Below are positions 8,750 through 16,703 of a stretch of DNA of 32,864 nucleotides, one piece after another (position 1 is the stretch's first letter; each line of letters starts with the position of its first letter). Source of the DNA: Lachnospiraceae bacterium (GTDB lineage: Bacteria; Bacillota; Clostridia; Lachnospirales; Lachnospiraceae); assembly GCA_017623215.1 (NCBI GenBank), contig JAGAPO010000049.1, positions 1 through 32,864 on the forward strand. The letters are read 5' to 3'. Made by a program: the position numbers and the translations under genes. The notes beneath the pieces are model-generated. The model was given only the letters and a program-made list of their open reading frames with translations. It had not been told where the DNA came from and ran no database searches.

Positions 8750-10114
8750 TCATTTTTGAGCGCGTTCCGCTTTCCCAAGATTCCGGAAGAATACAAACAA
8801 GAACGGAATGCATACCAGGAAGGTAAGCAGATCCGAAATCGGCTGCGTCATCTGCACGCCAAGGAGTTCGAAGTACTGCGGCAGAATCAGAATCAGGGGC
8901 AGGAAAAAGATGCCCTGACGCAGACAGGAAAGAAAGGTGGCCTGGAACGATTTTCCGATGGACTGCATGAGCATATTGGTGGGAACCGAGAGAGCCTGAA
9001 GGGGCATTGCAAGGAACTGCAGGCGCGCGGCCAGCGTTCCGATATGAATTACTTCCGCATCTCCGCGGCGGAACAGAGCAATCAGCTCAGGTGCGGCGAT
9101 GAACCCTGCGATCGAGAGCACACTCATCATAACAAAGCCGGAGAGCGACGTGAACCAGAAGGATTTGCGGACGCGGTCATAGCGTCCGGCACCGTAGTTG
9201 AAGCCGGCGACAGGCTGAAAGCCCTGGCCGATTCCGAGCATGACGGATAATACGAACATAAAGATGCGTCCGACAATCGACATTGCTGCGACTGCCGCGT
9301 CTCCGTATACCGCTGCGTTATTGTTCAGAGCAACGGTCGCGATGCTTGCAAGTCCCTGACGGCTGAAGGACGGGAGACCGGTCTTTACGACAGCAAAGTA
9401 ATCCTTCCGGTCTTTGGAAAGATAGCGAATCGAAAGACTGGTTGTACTCTTTCCGCACAGAAAGAACGAAAGCAGAATCAAGAAGCTGACCGCCTGGCTG
9501 ATAACTGTCGCAATTGCAGCGCCGGCAATTCCAAGGTCAAAGACAAAGATGAATAACGGATCCAGTGCGATGTTAAGCAGCCCGCCAAGCGTCAGACCGA
9601 TCATGGAAAAGGCTGCTTTTCCCTCTGCGCGAAGCAGATTGTTCATAACAAAGGAGGAAGCCATGATTGCGGCTCCGAGCAGGATATAGCGTGCATAATC
9701 TCTCGCATAGGGCAGAATCGTAGGCGTCGCGCCAAGCAGCCCCATCAGCGGATCCAGGAAAATCAGGCCGAACACGGTCAAAAGCAGACCGAACGCAATC
9801 GCGCTGTAGAAAGCGGAGGCGGCGATACGGCGGGCCTTCTCCGGTTCCCGGCTTCCGAGCAGCCTTGACACCAAGCTTCCGGCACCCATTCCGAGCGTGA
9901 ATCCAACGGCCTGAATAATCGCCATCAGGGAAAATACGATTCCGACCGCGCCGCTTGCGCTGGTTCCGAGCTGGGAGACAAAAAAAGTATCCGCCATATT
10001 GTAAATTGCGGTGACCAGCATGCTGATAATAGTGGGGACCGCAAGGGTCAGAACCAGTTTCGGAATCGGGGTTTCGGTCATCTTTTGATATTGTGCTTCG
10101 CTATTTGGCTGCAT
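8750..10114 (-). CDS. MATE family multidrug/Na+ antiporter
   Basis: 454 residues with about 12 hydrophobic segments in two homologous halves, the MATE topology. It opens with IPKLVLTLAVPTIISMLVTAIYN and ADTFFVSQLG, the usual first-helix pattern of DinF/NorM-like bacterial MATE proteins. It would export cationic drugs or metabolites in exchange for Na+ or H+. On the - strand AAAGGAGG lies just before the ATG. It is the only - strand gene in the window, convergent with GH95 and divergent from the YcxB-like gene. Nothing nearby indicates its substrate. Confidence 0.93.
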   Translation of the reverse strand: MQPNSEAQYQKMTETPIPKLVLTLAVPTIISMLVTAIYNMADTFFVSQLGTSASGAVGIVFSLMAIIQAVGFTLGMGAGSLVSRLLGSREPEKARRIAASAFYSAIAFGLLLTVFGLIFLDPLMGLLGATPTILPYARDYARYILLGAAIMASSFVMNNLLRAEGKAAFSMIGLTLGGLLNIALDPLFIFVFDLGIAGAAIATVISQAVSFLILLSFFLCGKSTTSLSIRYLSKDRKDYFAVVKTGLPSFSRQGLASIATVALNNNAAVYGDAAVAAMSIVGRIFMFVLSVMLGIGQGFQPVAGFNYGAGRYDRVRKSFWFTSLSGFVMMSVLSIAGFIAAPELIALFRRGDAEVIHIGTLAARLQFLAMPLQALSVPTNMLMQSIGKSFQATFLSCLRQGIFFLPLILILPQYFELLGVQMTQPISDLLTFLVCIPFLFVFFRNLGKAERAQK

Positions 10115-10327
10115 ATTACTTCCTCCTTTGATAAATACCGTGCAATGAGCAGCGGCTTATAATTAAAACTATCATAATGCGTTCTGAATATGAAAATGCT
10201 CACAGAAGAGCGGACACACCAATTATAATAGGAAAGAGAAAATTTCGCAATTCCTTTTGTTGAAAATTCGGATATTTTTGCAGGAACGGGCCGGAACACT
10301 CAAGTCGGGCGGATTTTATAAAGAGAC

Positions 10328-10356
10328 TTGCTAAGAGAAGAAAAATAAGGTAAAAT
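10328..10356 (+). promoter_or_regulatory. Sigma-A promoter of the YcxB-like gene
   Basis: TTGCTA (10328-10333), a 17-nt spacer and TAAAAT (10351-10356). The -10 box lies inside the left arm of the 11-bp inverted repeat at 10348-10380, so a protein bound there would block initiation. Confidence 0.7.
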
Positions 10357-10386
10357 AAATGGGAAGCAGTTATTTTACCTAACTGC
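10348..10386 (+). promoter_or_regulatory. Two overlapping, mutually exclusive inverted repeats
   Basis: AGGTAAAATAA (10348-10358) is perfectly complementary to TTATTTTACCT (10370-10380). Separately GCAGTTA (10366-10372) is perfectly complementary to TAACTGC (10380-10386). The two share bases 10370-10372 and 10380, so both cannot form at once. The first covers the -10 box and suits an operator; the second lies in the 5' leader. Confidence 0.6.
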
Positions 10387-10417
10387 CTCATCGCACGCTA
10401 TCGGAAAGGGAGGATAT

Positions 10418-10894
10418 ATGATTATCAAATTTTACTGGACGAAGGAGGAGTACCGGGCACAGGCGTTACGGGGCGTATTGCTGAAGCGCTCACCGGTGAT
10501 TGCTCTCCTTGTGCTTTATACGGCTGCGAGTCTGGTTAGACTTGCGTTAGACGGGCATTTTGGATTAATCTGGATAACGGATGTGGTGGTATACGTCTAC
10601 GGAATCGTGAGGATTGCTCAGACTGTCATTGGAGTGCTGCTGCAGTGCCGGAATCTGAAGAAGGTGTATGTTACTATGAAGCTGCAGCCTGAGCAGTTGG
10701 AAGTGGAGATGATTGTCGATCCCTATCGCTCGGCCGTGACCAAGAAGTGGGCGGAGCTGAAGATAAAAGAGTCTGCCGACATCCTGCGGGTTCAGGGAAC
10801 GAAGCATTTCAATGTGCGGATTCCGAAGGGAAGAATCGCGGAGAAAGAGGTGCTGGAGCTTAAGAAGCGGATCGATGCGGCCGGCGGAAGATAG
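10418..10894 (+). CDS. YcxB-like small membrane protein
   Basis: 158 residues. A short N-terminal strand segment (IIKFYWTKEEYRAQ) is followed by two hydrophobic helices at about 26-46 and 50-73, then a cytosolic C-terminal domain with W-AELKIKESADIL and the ending FNVRIPKGRI-EKEVLELKKRI. Length, the two-helix hairpin and the late IPK motif resemble the YcxB-like family of uncharacterised Firmicutes membrane proteins. No biochemical function is known to me for that family. GGGAGG lies 5 nt before the ATG. The nucleotidase gene starts 54 nt downstream on the same strand, so the two may be co-transcribed. Confidence 0.7.
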   Translation: MIIKFYWTKEEYRAQALRGVLLKRSPVIALLVLYTAASLVRLALDGHFGLIWITDVVVYVYGIVRIAQTVIGVLLQCRNLKKVYVTMKLQPEQLEVEMIVDPYRSAVTKKWAELKIKESADILRVQGTKHFNVRIPKGRIAEKEVLELKKRIDAAGGR

Positions 10895-10948
10895 AACGGA
10901 AGGCTTCGGTTATAGGGTTGAATCAAAAGAAAGGATGGACGGGAAGAT

Positions 10949-12772
10949 ATGAGACGATTCGGAAAAAGAAAACTTGGAAGACTGGCAGTATTTGCAGCCG
11001 GAATGCTTGGGCTGGTTCTGTTCTGCCCGAATACGGATTCCGGTGCACAGGCGGCTGTGGTTCCGGCAATCGGAGAAGAGGATCTGGAAGGAAAGATTGT
11101 AATCTTACATACGAACGACACGCATGCGCGTGTGCAGGAGGATACAGAGAATGGTCAGATGGGCTACGCGGCGGTTGGCGCACTCAAAAAGGCATGTGAA
11201 GAGGCCGGAGCGGAGGTAATTCTGCTCGACGCGGGCGATACGCTGCATGGACTTCCGTTTGCGACGGTATCGCAGGGCGAGTCGATTGTGCGCGTGATGA
11301 ACGCGGTCGGCTATGATGCGATGACACCCGGCAATCATGATTTTAACTATGGAGTTGACCGGCTGGTCGAACTGGCACAGCTGACGGAGTTCCCGATTCT
11401 GTGCGCGGATGTGGTGGATAAGGAGAACGAGGAGCATATTCTGGACTGCCACATGATAATAGAAAAGAATGGAATCAAGTTCGGTATATTCGGACTTGCA
11501 ACGCCGGACACGGAATATAAGACGAATCCGAAGAACATAGAGTCTGTCTGGTTCACAGATGTCTATGAAGCAGCTTACAAAGAGGTCGCGGCTCTTAAGC
11601 AGGAAGGGGCGGATATTATTATTGCGCTGGCGCATATAGGCCTCGATGAGAGCAGCGTTGTGACCTCAAAGGAACTTGCGGGCGAGGTGCCGGGAATCGA
11701 CCTGATCGTGGACGGGCACAGTCATTCGGTTCTGGAGAATGGTCTCTGGACGGACGATACGTTGATTGTAAGCACCGGCGAATACATTGAACAGATTGGC
11801 GCGGTTATTGTGGATGAGGATGGAACGATGACAGCAGCCCTGGTGAACCCGGAGGAATTTTCCGAACGCGATGAAGCAATAGAAGAGGTAATGAATGAGG
11901 TTCAGGCAGAGCTTGATGAGCAGCTAAAAGAACCGGTCGGTACGATTGCCGTTGATTTGAACGGAGAGAGAGAATACGCCCGCACCGGCGAGATAAACCT
12001 CGGTAATTTGGCGGCGGATGCGATGCGATACGCGACCGGAGCAGATATTGCAATTACCAACGGCGGCGGTATCCGGGCGTCCATTCCGGCCGGGACGATT
12101 ACGAAGAAGGATGTTGTAACGGTATTTCCGTTCGGTAATTATGTGGTGACGAAGCGAATCAAGGGTTCGGATCTGATTGCAGCCCTGGAGCACGGTGTCC
12201 GTGCGTATCCGGAACAGATCGGCGCGTATCCGCAGATATCCGGAATCACGTTCACACTGAACACCGCGGCGGAGCCCGGCAGCAGAATCAGCAATGTGTG
12301 CATCAACGGGAACCCGATTAATCCGGAGTATGATTTTCTGGTAGCGACGAATGACTTCCTGGCAGCAGGCGGAGACGGCTATACGATGTTCACAGAGGCG
12401 AAGACGGTGAATGAGTTCGGTTCGATGGAAGAGATTCTTGCGGAGTATCTGCAGACCGAGCCCGATCCGGAGAGCTTCGCAGTGGGAAGAGTAACGGTTG
12501 TGGAAAAGCCGGAAGAAGAGTCGGATGAAAAAACTGCGGATGAGAAAGCTGCGGACGAGGAAGCTGCCGGGGAGAGCAAAGAGGAACCGGAGACGGAGAG
12601 TCAGGAACGTATTCTGTACCTTGTACGCAAGGGGGATTGTCTGTATAAGATTGCAAGAGAGCAGCTTGGCAGCGGGGCACGCTGGGAAGAGATCTATGAG
12701 TGGAACAAGGAGAACATTGCGAATCCGGAGCTGATCTATCCGAATCAGGAACTGATTCTGTATGCAGGCTGA
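10949..12772 (+). CDS. Secreted 5'-nucleotidase / 2',3'-cyclic phosphodiesterase with LysM domain
   Basis: 607 residues. An N-terminal signal peptide (RRFGKRK, hydrophobic stretch, likely cleavage after AQA) directs export. The metallophosphatase domain shows HTNDTH (His54-His59), DAGD (Asp94, Asp97), GNHDFNYG (Asn129, His130) and VDGHSH (His257, His259), which bind two metals. The 5'-nucleotidase C-terminal domain follows with INLGNLAADAMRYATGADIA and ITNGGGIRASIPAG. An acidic Glu/Ala-rich linker (about 518-550) leads to a LysM domain (about 553-606) that should hold the enzyme to peptidoglycan. It would dephosphorylate extracellular nucleotides so that nucleosides can be taken up, which fits the downstream nucleoside salvage genes, though these are 13 kb away. 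Confidence 0.93.
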   Translation: MRRFGKRKLGRLAVFAAGMLGLVLFCPNTDSGAQAAVVPAIGEEDLEGKIVILHTNDTHARVQEDTENGQMGYAAVGALKKACEEAGAEVILLDAGDTLHGLPFATVSQGESIVRVMNAVGYDAMTPGNHDFNYGVDRLVELAQLTEFPILCADVVDKENEEHILDCHMIIEKNGIKFGIFGLATPDTEYKTNPKNIESVWFTDVYEAAYKEVAALKQEGADIIIALAHIGLDESSVVTSKELAGEVPGIDLIVDGHSHSVLENGLWTDDTLIVSTGEYIEQIGAVIVDEDGTMTAALVNPEEFSERDEAIEEVMNEVQAELDEQLKEPVGTIAVDLNGEREYARTGEINLGNLAADAMRYATGADIAITNGGGIRASIPAGTITKKDVVTVFPFGNYVVTKRIKGSDLIAALEHGVRAYPEQIGAYPQISGITFTLNTAAEPGSRISNVCINGNPINPEYDFLVATNDFLAAGGDGYTMFTEAKTVNEFGSMEEILAEYLQTEPDPESFAVGRVTVVEKPEEESDEKTADEKAADEEAAGESKEEPETESQERILYLVRKGDCLYKIAREQLGSGARWEEIYEWNKENIANPELIYPNQELILYAG

Positions 12773-12803
12773 GGAAGAGACGCAGGCCAGGCGGATTCGG
12801 TTC

Positions 12804-12831
12804 TTGACAAATTCGCATCCTGTAGTATAAT
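12804..12831 (+). promoter_or_regulatory. Consensus sigma-A promoter upstream of DUF134-Mrp
   Basis: TTGACA (12804-12809) and TATAAT (12826-12831) both match consensus exactly, with a 16-nt spacer. Predicted initiation is near 12838, directly at the edge of the palindrome at 12841-12852. Confidence 0.85.
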
Positions 12832-12840
12832 AAACATATC

Positions 12841-12852
12841 GTGCATATGCAC
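12841..12852. promoter_or_regulatory. 12-bp perfect palindrome at the predicted start site
   Basis: GTGCATATGCAC is perfectly self-complementary and lies about 10 bp after the TATAAT box, where a bound dimeric protein would block initiation. Autoregulation by the DUF134 protein is one possibility (inference). Confidence 0.5.
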
Positions 12853-12863
12853 ATATTAGAAAG

Positions 12864-12886
12864 GGCACGTTACTTACGTGCCTTTT
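12864..12886 (+). terminator. Hairpin with T-tract between nucleotidase and DUF134
   Basis: GGCACGT (12864-12870) pairs with ACGTGCC (12876-12882) around a 5-nt loop, followed by TTTT. It can end the nucleotidase transcript. Because it lies downstream of the 12804-12831 promoter, it would also be in the leader of the DUF134-Mrp mRNA and could act as an attenuator. Confidence 0.65.
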
Positions 12887-13003
12887 CCTGTGCACTAAAT
12901 GACGCAAAGAAGGCATGATACAGCGTGCGGGTCTCCCGCGGCAAATTTATGTCGGTCCCTCAAGCGGTTTTTGCTTCGGCGGCGGACAGAATGGAGGATT
13001 TGG

Positions 13004-13387
13004 GTGCCAAGAAATGCGAAATGCAGGCGGGTCTGTCAGGAATTCTCCGAACGGGTATTTACTCCGCAGGAGAAGCCGGAAGAGTTCATCACGCTGAATG
13101 TGGACGAGCTCGAGGCGATCCGACTGTGCGATCTGGAAGGGCTTGACCAGGAGGAGGCGGCCGGACGAATGGGCGTATCCAGAGGAACCTTCCAGCGAAT
13201 GTTATATTCCGGCAGGAATAAGTCAGCCGAAGCCCTTTGTATGGGCAAGGGCCTGGTAATTGCGGGCGGGAACTACGAGGTTGCGACCACGCACTGCAAG
13301 TGCGGAAAAAGCTGCAGAAGCTGTCCGCAGGAACTAAAAGGCAGGATGGGCGGACAGAGCATGCCGGAGAATTGTAAAAAAGCATGA
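13004..13387 (+). CDS. UPF0251/DUF134 predicted DNA-binding protein with Cys-rich tail
   Basis: 127 residues from GTG 13004. This start is chosen because GGAGG (12993-12997) lies 6 nt upstream and the product then opens PRNAKCRRVC, like the family start PRPRKCRRVC; the open frame extends upstream to 12899 but without family similarity. The core LNVDELEAIRLCDLEGLDQEEAAGRMGVSRGTFQRML is the sigma-70 region-4-like HTH of DUF134, followed by KGLVIAGGNYE. The tail has a CxCx3Cx2C cluster (Cys98, 100, 104, 107), and the N-terminus has Cys7 and Cys11, so metal or Fe-S binding is possible. It lies 28 nt before the Mrp-NifX gene, the usual genomic partner of this family. Confidence 0.88.
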   Translation: MPRNAKCRRVCQEFSERVFTPQEKPEEFITLNVDELEAIRLCDLEGLDQEEAAGRMGVSRGTFQRMLYSGRNKSAEALCMGKGLVIAGGNYEVATTHCKCGKSCRSCPQELKGRMGGQSMPENCKKA

Positions 13388-13415
13388 GCGCATACGCGCG
13401 GAAATGAGGAAAATT

Positions 13416-14708
13416 ATGAGTGAAGAGAATGTAAACCAGATTCCGGAAGAGAATCAGGCTTCCGAAGAGGGATGTACGCATGACTGCTCCAGCTGTGGAG
13501 CAAGCTGCGGTTCCAGAAAGCCGGAGAGCATGCTGGAGCCGATGAACCAGTTCAGCAACGTAAAGCGTGTCATCGGCGTTGTCAGCGGCAAAGGCGGCGT
13601 TGGTAAGTCGTTAATTACTTCGTACCTGGCCGTGTTAATGGGAAGAAGGGGATACCGGACCGCAATTTTAGACGCGGATATCACGGGACCGTCCATTCCG
13701 AAAGCATTTGGAATTCATTCCAAAGCACAGGCGAACGATCTCGGAATTCTTCCTACCCTTACCAAGAACGGAACCGAGATCATGTCGGTCAACCTGCTCC
13801 TGGACGAGGAGGAGACCCCGGTGCTCTGGAGAGGCCCCATTATCGCTGGTTCTGTAAAGCAGTTCTGGTCCGAGGTTGTCTGGGGCGACGTTGACTACAT
13901 GTTCGTGGATATGCCTCCCGGAACCGGTGACGTACCGTTAACCGTATTCCAGTCCCTGCCGCTCGACGGTATCATTATCGTAACGAGCCCTCAGGATCTG
14001 GTATCCTTAATTGTTGCAAAGGCGGTCAACATGGCAAAGGCAATGAACATCCCGGTGCTCGGCCTTGTTGAGAACTACAGCTATGTACAGTGCGGCAAGT
14101 GCGGCGAAAAGATCAGCGTATTCGGCAAGAGCCATGCCGAAGAGACCGCTGCGAAGTTCGGATTCCCGTTGCTGGCTAAGCTTCCGATCGATCCGGCAAT
14201 CGCGGAGGCGGTAGATGCGGGACAGATCGAGGGACTGACCGGCGAGTGGCTTGATGACGCTGCGAACTACCTTGAGAACATGCTTCCGGTTGAGAAGCAG
14301 GGAGAGAGCGGCAATATCGTAATTGCTGCTGCAACCGATGAGAACGGCAACGTGTCCGGTCATTTCGGACACTGCGGGATGTTCACCATCTACGCGCTTG
14401 AGAACGGCAATCTGATCAGCCGCGTAACCGTGAAGCCCCAGGCAGGCGGCCATGAGGCGGCTGCAGAGTTCTTAAAGGGCTATGGAGTTAACGTCGTGAT
14501 CTGCGGCGGAATCGGCGGCCCTGCAATGCAGCTGCTGATGGAGGACGGAATCCTTGTCGTACCCGGAATGCAGGGCGACGTAGACGTTGCGGTTGCATCC
14601 TATCTGGACGGAAGCGCAGGCACAAGCTGCGAGGCGAACTGCGATCACTCCGACTGCCCCGGACATGAGGATGGCGGTGAGTGCGGCTGCTCGGGTTGCT
14701 GCCACTAA
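13416..14708 (+). CDS. Mrp/NBP35-type Fe-S carrier ATPase fused to a NifX-like domain
   Basis: 430 residues from ATG 13416, preferred over ATG 13404 because GAGGA lies 5-6 nt upstream. An N-terminal CX3CX2CX3C cluster (Cys20, 24, 27, 31) precedes the P-loop GKGGVGKS (58-65). The deviant Walker motifs ILDADITGPSIPK and FVDMPPGTGD and the CxxC pair (Cys226, Cys229) follow, as in Mrp proteins that bind a bridging 4Fe-4S cluster. From about 300 to 405 there is a dinitrogenase Fe-Mo cofactor/NifX-like domain (VSGHFGHC...VVICGGIGGPA). The last 25 residues are another Cys/His-rich tail. Role: assembly or transfer of Fe-S or metal clusters in the cytoplasm. No nitrogenase genes are near, so the NifX-like part is unlikely to serve nitrogen fixation. 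Confidence 0.93.
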   Translation: MSEENVNQIPEENQASEEGCTHDCSSCGASCGSRKPESMLEPMNQFSNVKRVIGVVSGKGGVGKSLITSYLAVLMGRRGYRTAILDADITGPSIPKAFGIHSKAQANDLGILPTLTKNGTEIMSVNLLLDEEETPVLWRGPIIAGSVKQFWSEVVWGDVDYMFVDMPPGTGDVPLTVFQSLPLDGIIIVTSPQDLVSLIVAKAVNMAKAMNIPVLGLVENYSYVQCGKCGEKISVFGKSHAEETAAKFGFPLLAKLPIDPAIAEAVDAGQIEGLTGEWLDDAANYLENMLPVEKQGESGNIVIAAATDENGNVSGHFGHCGMFTIYALENGNLISRVTVKPQAGGHEAAAEFLKGYGVNVVICGGIGGPAMQLLMEDGILVVPGMQGDVDVAVASYLDGSAGTSCEANCDHSDCPGHEDGGECGCSGCCH

Positions 14709-14792
14709 TCAATCGGAATATCAATTGAATCAGAAGGTAGAATCTTGGAGCATGATTCTGACGTGAAAAAGAGGCTATTCACCAGGTGATAC

Positions 14793-14869
14793 ACTCCCTT
14801 CCGAACAGGCAGGCATACAATGCGCTTGTCTGTTCGGAAGGGAGTATTCCTGTGTGACGGTCTTTTTTT
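14793..14869 (+). terminator. Strong rho-independent terminator after Mrp-NifX
   Basis: ACTCCCTTCCGAACAG (14793-14808) is perfectly complementary to 14830-14845, a 16-bp stem that can extend inward by several more pairs including wobbles. A run of seven T follows at 14863-14869 after an 17-nt gap; the long stem makes the termination call likely despite that gap. Confidence 0.75.
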
Positions 14870-14918
14870 GATGGAAAATTCTGGTGCCGGAAAATCAAAA
14901 GCGTGCCCTCTTTTTTAA

Positions 14919-14963
14919 AAAATGTAGCATTTTATGAAAGTGGCTTGTGATTTATACTATAAT
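14919..14963 (+). promoter_or_regulatory. Putative activator-dependent promoter of the YesN/YesM operon
   Basis: TATAAT (14958-14963) lacks a recognisable -35 box. The inverted repeat AAAATG-tag-CATTTT (14919-14933) is centred about 44 bp before the expected start, where an activator would bind. The segment CATTTTATGAAAG (14928-14940) recurs as CATTTTAAGAAAC upstream of the transporter promoter. Confidence 0.45.
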
Positions 14964-15125
14964 ATGAGCTTTCTATATGCAATGAGGCATGAGAGGAAAT
15001 AGAGCAGTCCCTTGCTTCCTTTCATTCATAATTTAGAAATAGCAGCAGAAAAACGGGAATGTTATGATGACTGAAACTTACAGACGGACAGATAAGAGTA
15101 TAAAACATCAAAGGGATGAGAAATT

Positions 15126-16703
15126 ATGTATAAGCTGATTATCGCGGATGATGAAAGACGCATCAGAGAAGGGTTAAAAAAGATTGTGGATTGGGAACAG
15201 CTTGGTTTTGTTGTAACAGAACTGTTCCAGGATGGGCAGGAAGTAATTGAATATCTGGACTATATGATTCCGGACGTTATTCTTACGGACATTAAAATGA
15301 ACTTTGTGTCCGGTCTTGATGTAGCAAAATATGTATATGAAAATGAACTGCCCTGCAAGGTTATCTTAATCAGTGGCTACCAGGAATTCGAACAGGCCAT
15401 TGCGGGGCTTCGATACGGCGCGGCGGATTATCTGCTGAAGCCTACCAATGTGGATCAGATACAAGACACATTTCTCAAAATTAAAAAGCAATTGGACGAA
15501 AAACAGGCGCAGCTGCAGAAGGAAAGATACGACAGAGAACGGACGGATGAAGCAATTCAGCTGCTGGAAGAACGGTTCTTTGCGGATATAGTCATGGGAG
15601 TGATGGAAAGCAGAGAATACATACAGGACTGCATGGGAGTCTTATATCCGAATCTGGATATCGGAAACTGTCGGTGCTTTCTGGCTGACCTTTATATCGA
15701 GAACTATGAGTACTATATGAATAACGTGTGGGAATACAGCTATGACCAGCTTGAGATGAATCTGCGCAATTTTCTGAAAATATATGAGGGAGACTATCGG
15801 TTTCATATCGTATACAAAACGGATAATCTGATTGAACTGCTGGCTATCAATACCGGGAATGCACAGGAACCGTCTTTTCCGGAACAGTTCTGCCTGGACG
15901 GTCTGCTAAAAGAAATGGAGCAGAGCTTCGGATTCCGGGCAAAAGCGGAGATTCGGCAGAGGTATGATGATATTTACCACGTGAACCATCTGCGGGAAAA
16001 GGTATTGGAAAAAGAGGATGACGCTATATTAGGGCAATATATCAAAGAGCAGAAGAAGCTGGTAACATCGAATATTGCAATCGGAAATATCGTTACGGCT
16101 CAGAAGCTATATCACAATATTGTGGATGAAGTGGATAAATTACCGGTTCAGAAAAGAAATAACATTGTAATTGATATCCTGTCTACGATTAATGATGTAC
16201 TATGGGAGACGAATGAGCAGCTGGCAGGGGCAATTCAGCCGATGATGAACTATTCTGACATTCTGTCCATGACCCGGATACAGGATATCCTGAACTGGTC
16301 GGATCGACTTTTTGATCGAATCAGGATCTCAGATAACCAGCAGGATTCCTCTGGAAGCAGTCTGGTAGCCAGAGCAAAGAATTATATTAAAGAGAACATC
16401 TACAGAGACATTTCACAGGAAGAATTAGCGAATAGCCTCTACATATGTCCTTCGTATCTAAGCAGACTCTTCCGCAAGCAGACCGGAGAAGGATTTTTGC
16501 AATGCGTGACCAGAATGAAGATGGAGAAAGCAATTGAGCTGCTGCGGGAACCGCAATACAAGACCTATCAGGTGGGGGAGATTCTGGGATACAAGACTCC
16601 GCGCTACTTTGCCAGACTGTTTCGCGCGCATACCGGCATGAATCCAAGCGAGTACCGGGGAAAGGTATTACATATAGGTGAAAAATTTGAAGGAAATGAA
16701 TAA
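15126..16703 (+). CDS. YesN-type response regulator with AraC DNA-binding domain
   Basis: 525 residues. The receiver domain (about 1-120) has the acidic pair in IIADDERRI, phospho-acceptor Asp55 in VILTDIKM and the conserved Lys in DYLLKPTN. A long middle region, with a coiled coil at about 120-145, links it to a C-terminal AraC/XylS double HTH (about 415-515) with ISQEELANSLYICPSYLSRLFRK and the signature GYKTPRYFARLFRAHTGMNPSEYR. Length and layout match YesN-type regulators. The gene overlaps the start of the YesM-type kinase, its certain partner. The pair most likely senses an extracellular glycan or a sugar-bound binding protein and activates the transporter and GH20 genes that follow. 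Confidence 0.95.
   Translation: MYKLIIADDERRIREGLKKIVDWEQLGFVVTELFQDGQEVIEYLDYMIPDVILTDIKMNFVSGLDVAKYVYENELPCKVILISGYQEFEQAIAGLRYGAADYLLKPTNVDQIQDTFLKIKKQLDEKQAQLQKERYDRERTDEAIQLLEERFFADIVMGVMESREYIQDCMGVLYPNLDIGNCRCFLADLYIENYEYYMNNVWEYSYDQLEMNLRNFLKIYEGDYRFHIVYKTDNLIELLAINTGNAQEPSFPEQFCLDGLLKEMEQSFGFRAKAEIRQRYDDIYHVNHLREKVLEKEDDAILGQYIKEQKKLVTSNIAIGNIVTAQKLYHNIVDEVDKLPVQKRNNIVIDILSTINDVLWETNEQLAGAIQPMMNYSDILSMTRIQDILNWSDRLFDRIRISDNQQDSSGSSLVARAKNYIKENIYRDISQEELANSLYICPSYLSRLFRKQTGEGFLQCVTRMKMEKAIELLREPQYKTYQVGEILGYKTPRYFARLFRAHTGMNPSEYRGKVLHIGEKFEGNE

Larger units (their letters stand above)
10115..10417. other. Divergent intergenic region between MATE and YcxB-like genes
   Basis: This 303-nt AT-rich gap must hold promoters for both flanking genes. 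The + strand promoter is clear (10328-10356) and overlaps inverted repeats. I could not identify a good promoter for the MATE gene. No small ORF with a ribosome site is evident. Confidence 0.6.
14709..15125. other. Intergenic region between Mrp-NifX and the YesN-type regulator
   Basis: 417 nt without a gene. The first half holds a strong terminator (14793-14869). The second half is AT-rich and holds a TTTTTTAAAAAA palindrome (14911-14922), an inverted repeat AAAATG-tag-CATTTT and a TATAAT box (14958-14963) with no good -35. The remaining ~160 nt form the mRNA leader of the regulator gene, with AAAGGGATGAG as the ribosome site. Confidence 0.65.

Noticed and set aside
8756..9250. 164-residue + strand frame antisense to the MATE gene
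   Set aside because: Highly charged shadow frame lying opposite conserved MATE helices.
11924..12916. 330-residue open frame on the - strand over the nucleotidase gene
   Set aside because: Covers the conserved nucleotidase and LysM region in antisense; Arg/Leu/Ser-rich shadow composition.
12899..13003. Upstream extension of the DUF134 frame to 12899
   Set aside because: No ribosome site and no family similarity; GTG 13004 has GGAGG 6 nt upstream and matches the family start.
12915..13097. Short Gly-rich frame (GFCFGGGQNGGFG) overlapping the DUF134 start
   Set aside because: No ribosome site and it runs through the DUF134 gene in another frame; probably chance.
13416..14708. Nitrogen-fixation locus
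   Set aside because: The NifX-like domain is fused to Mrp and no other nif gene is present; such fusions occur in non-fixing anaerobes.
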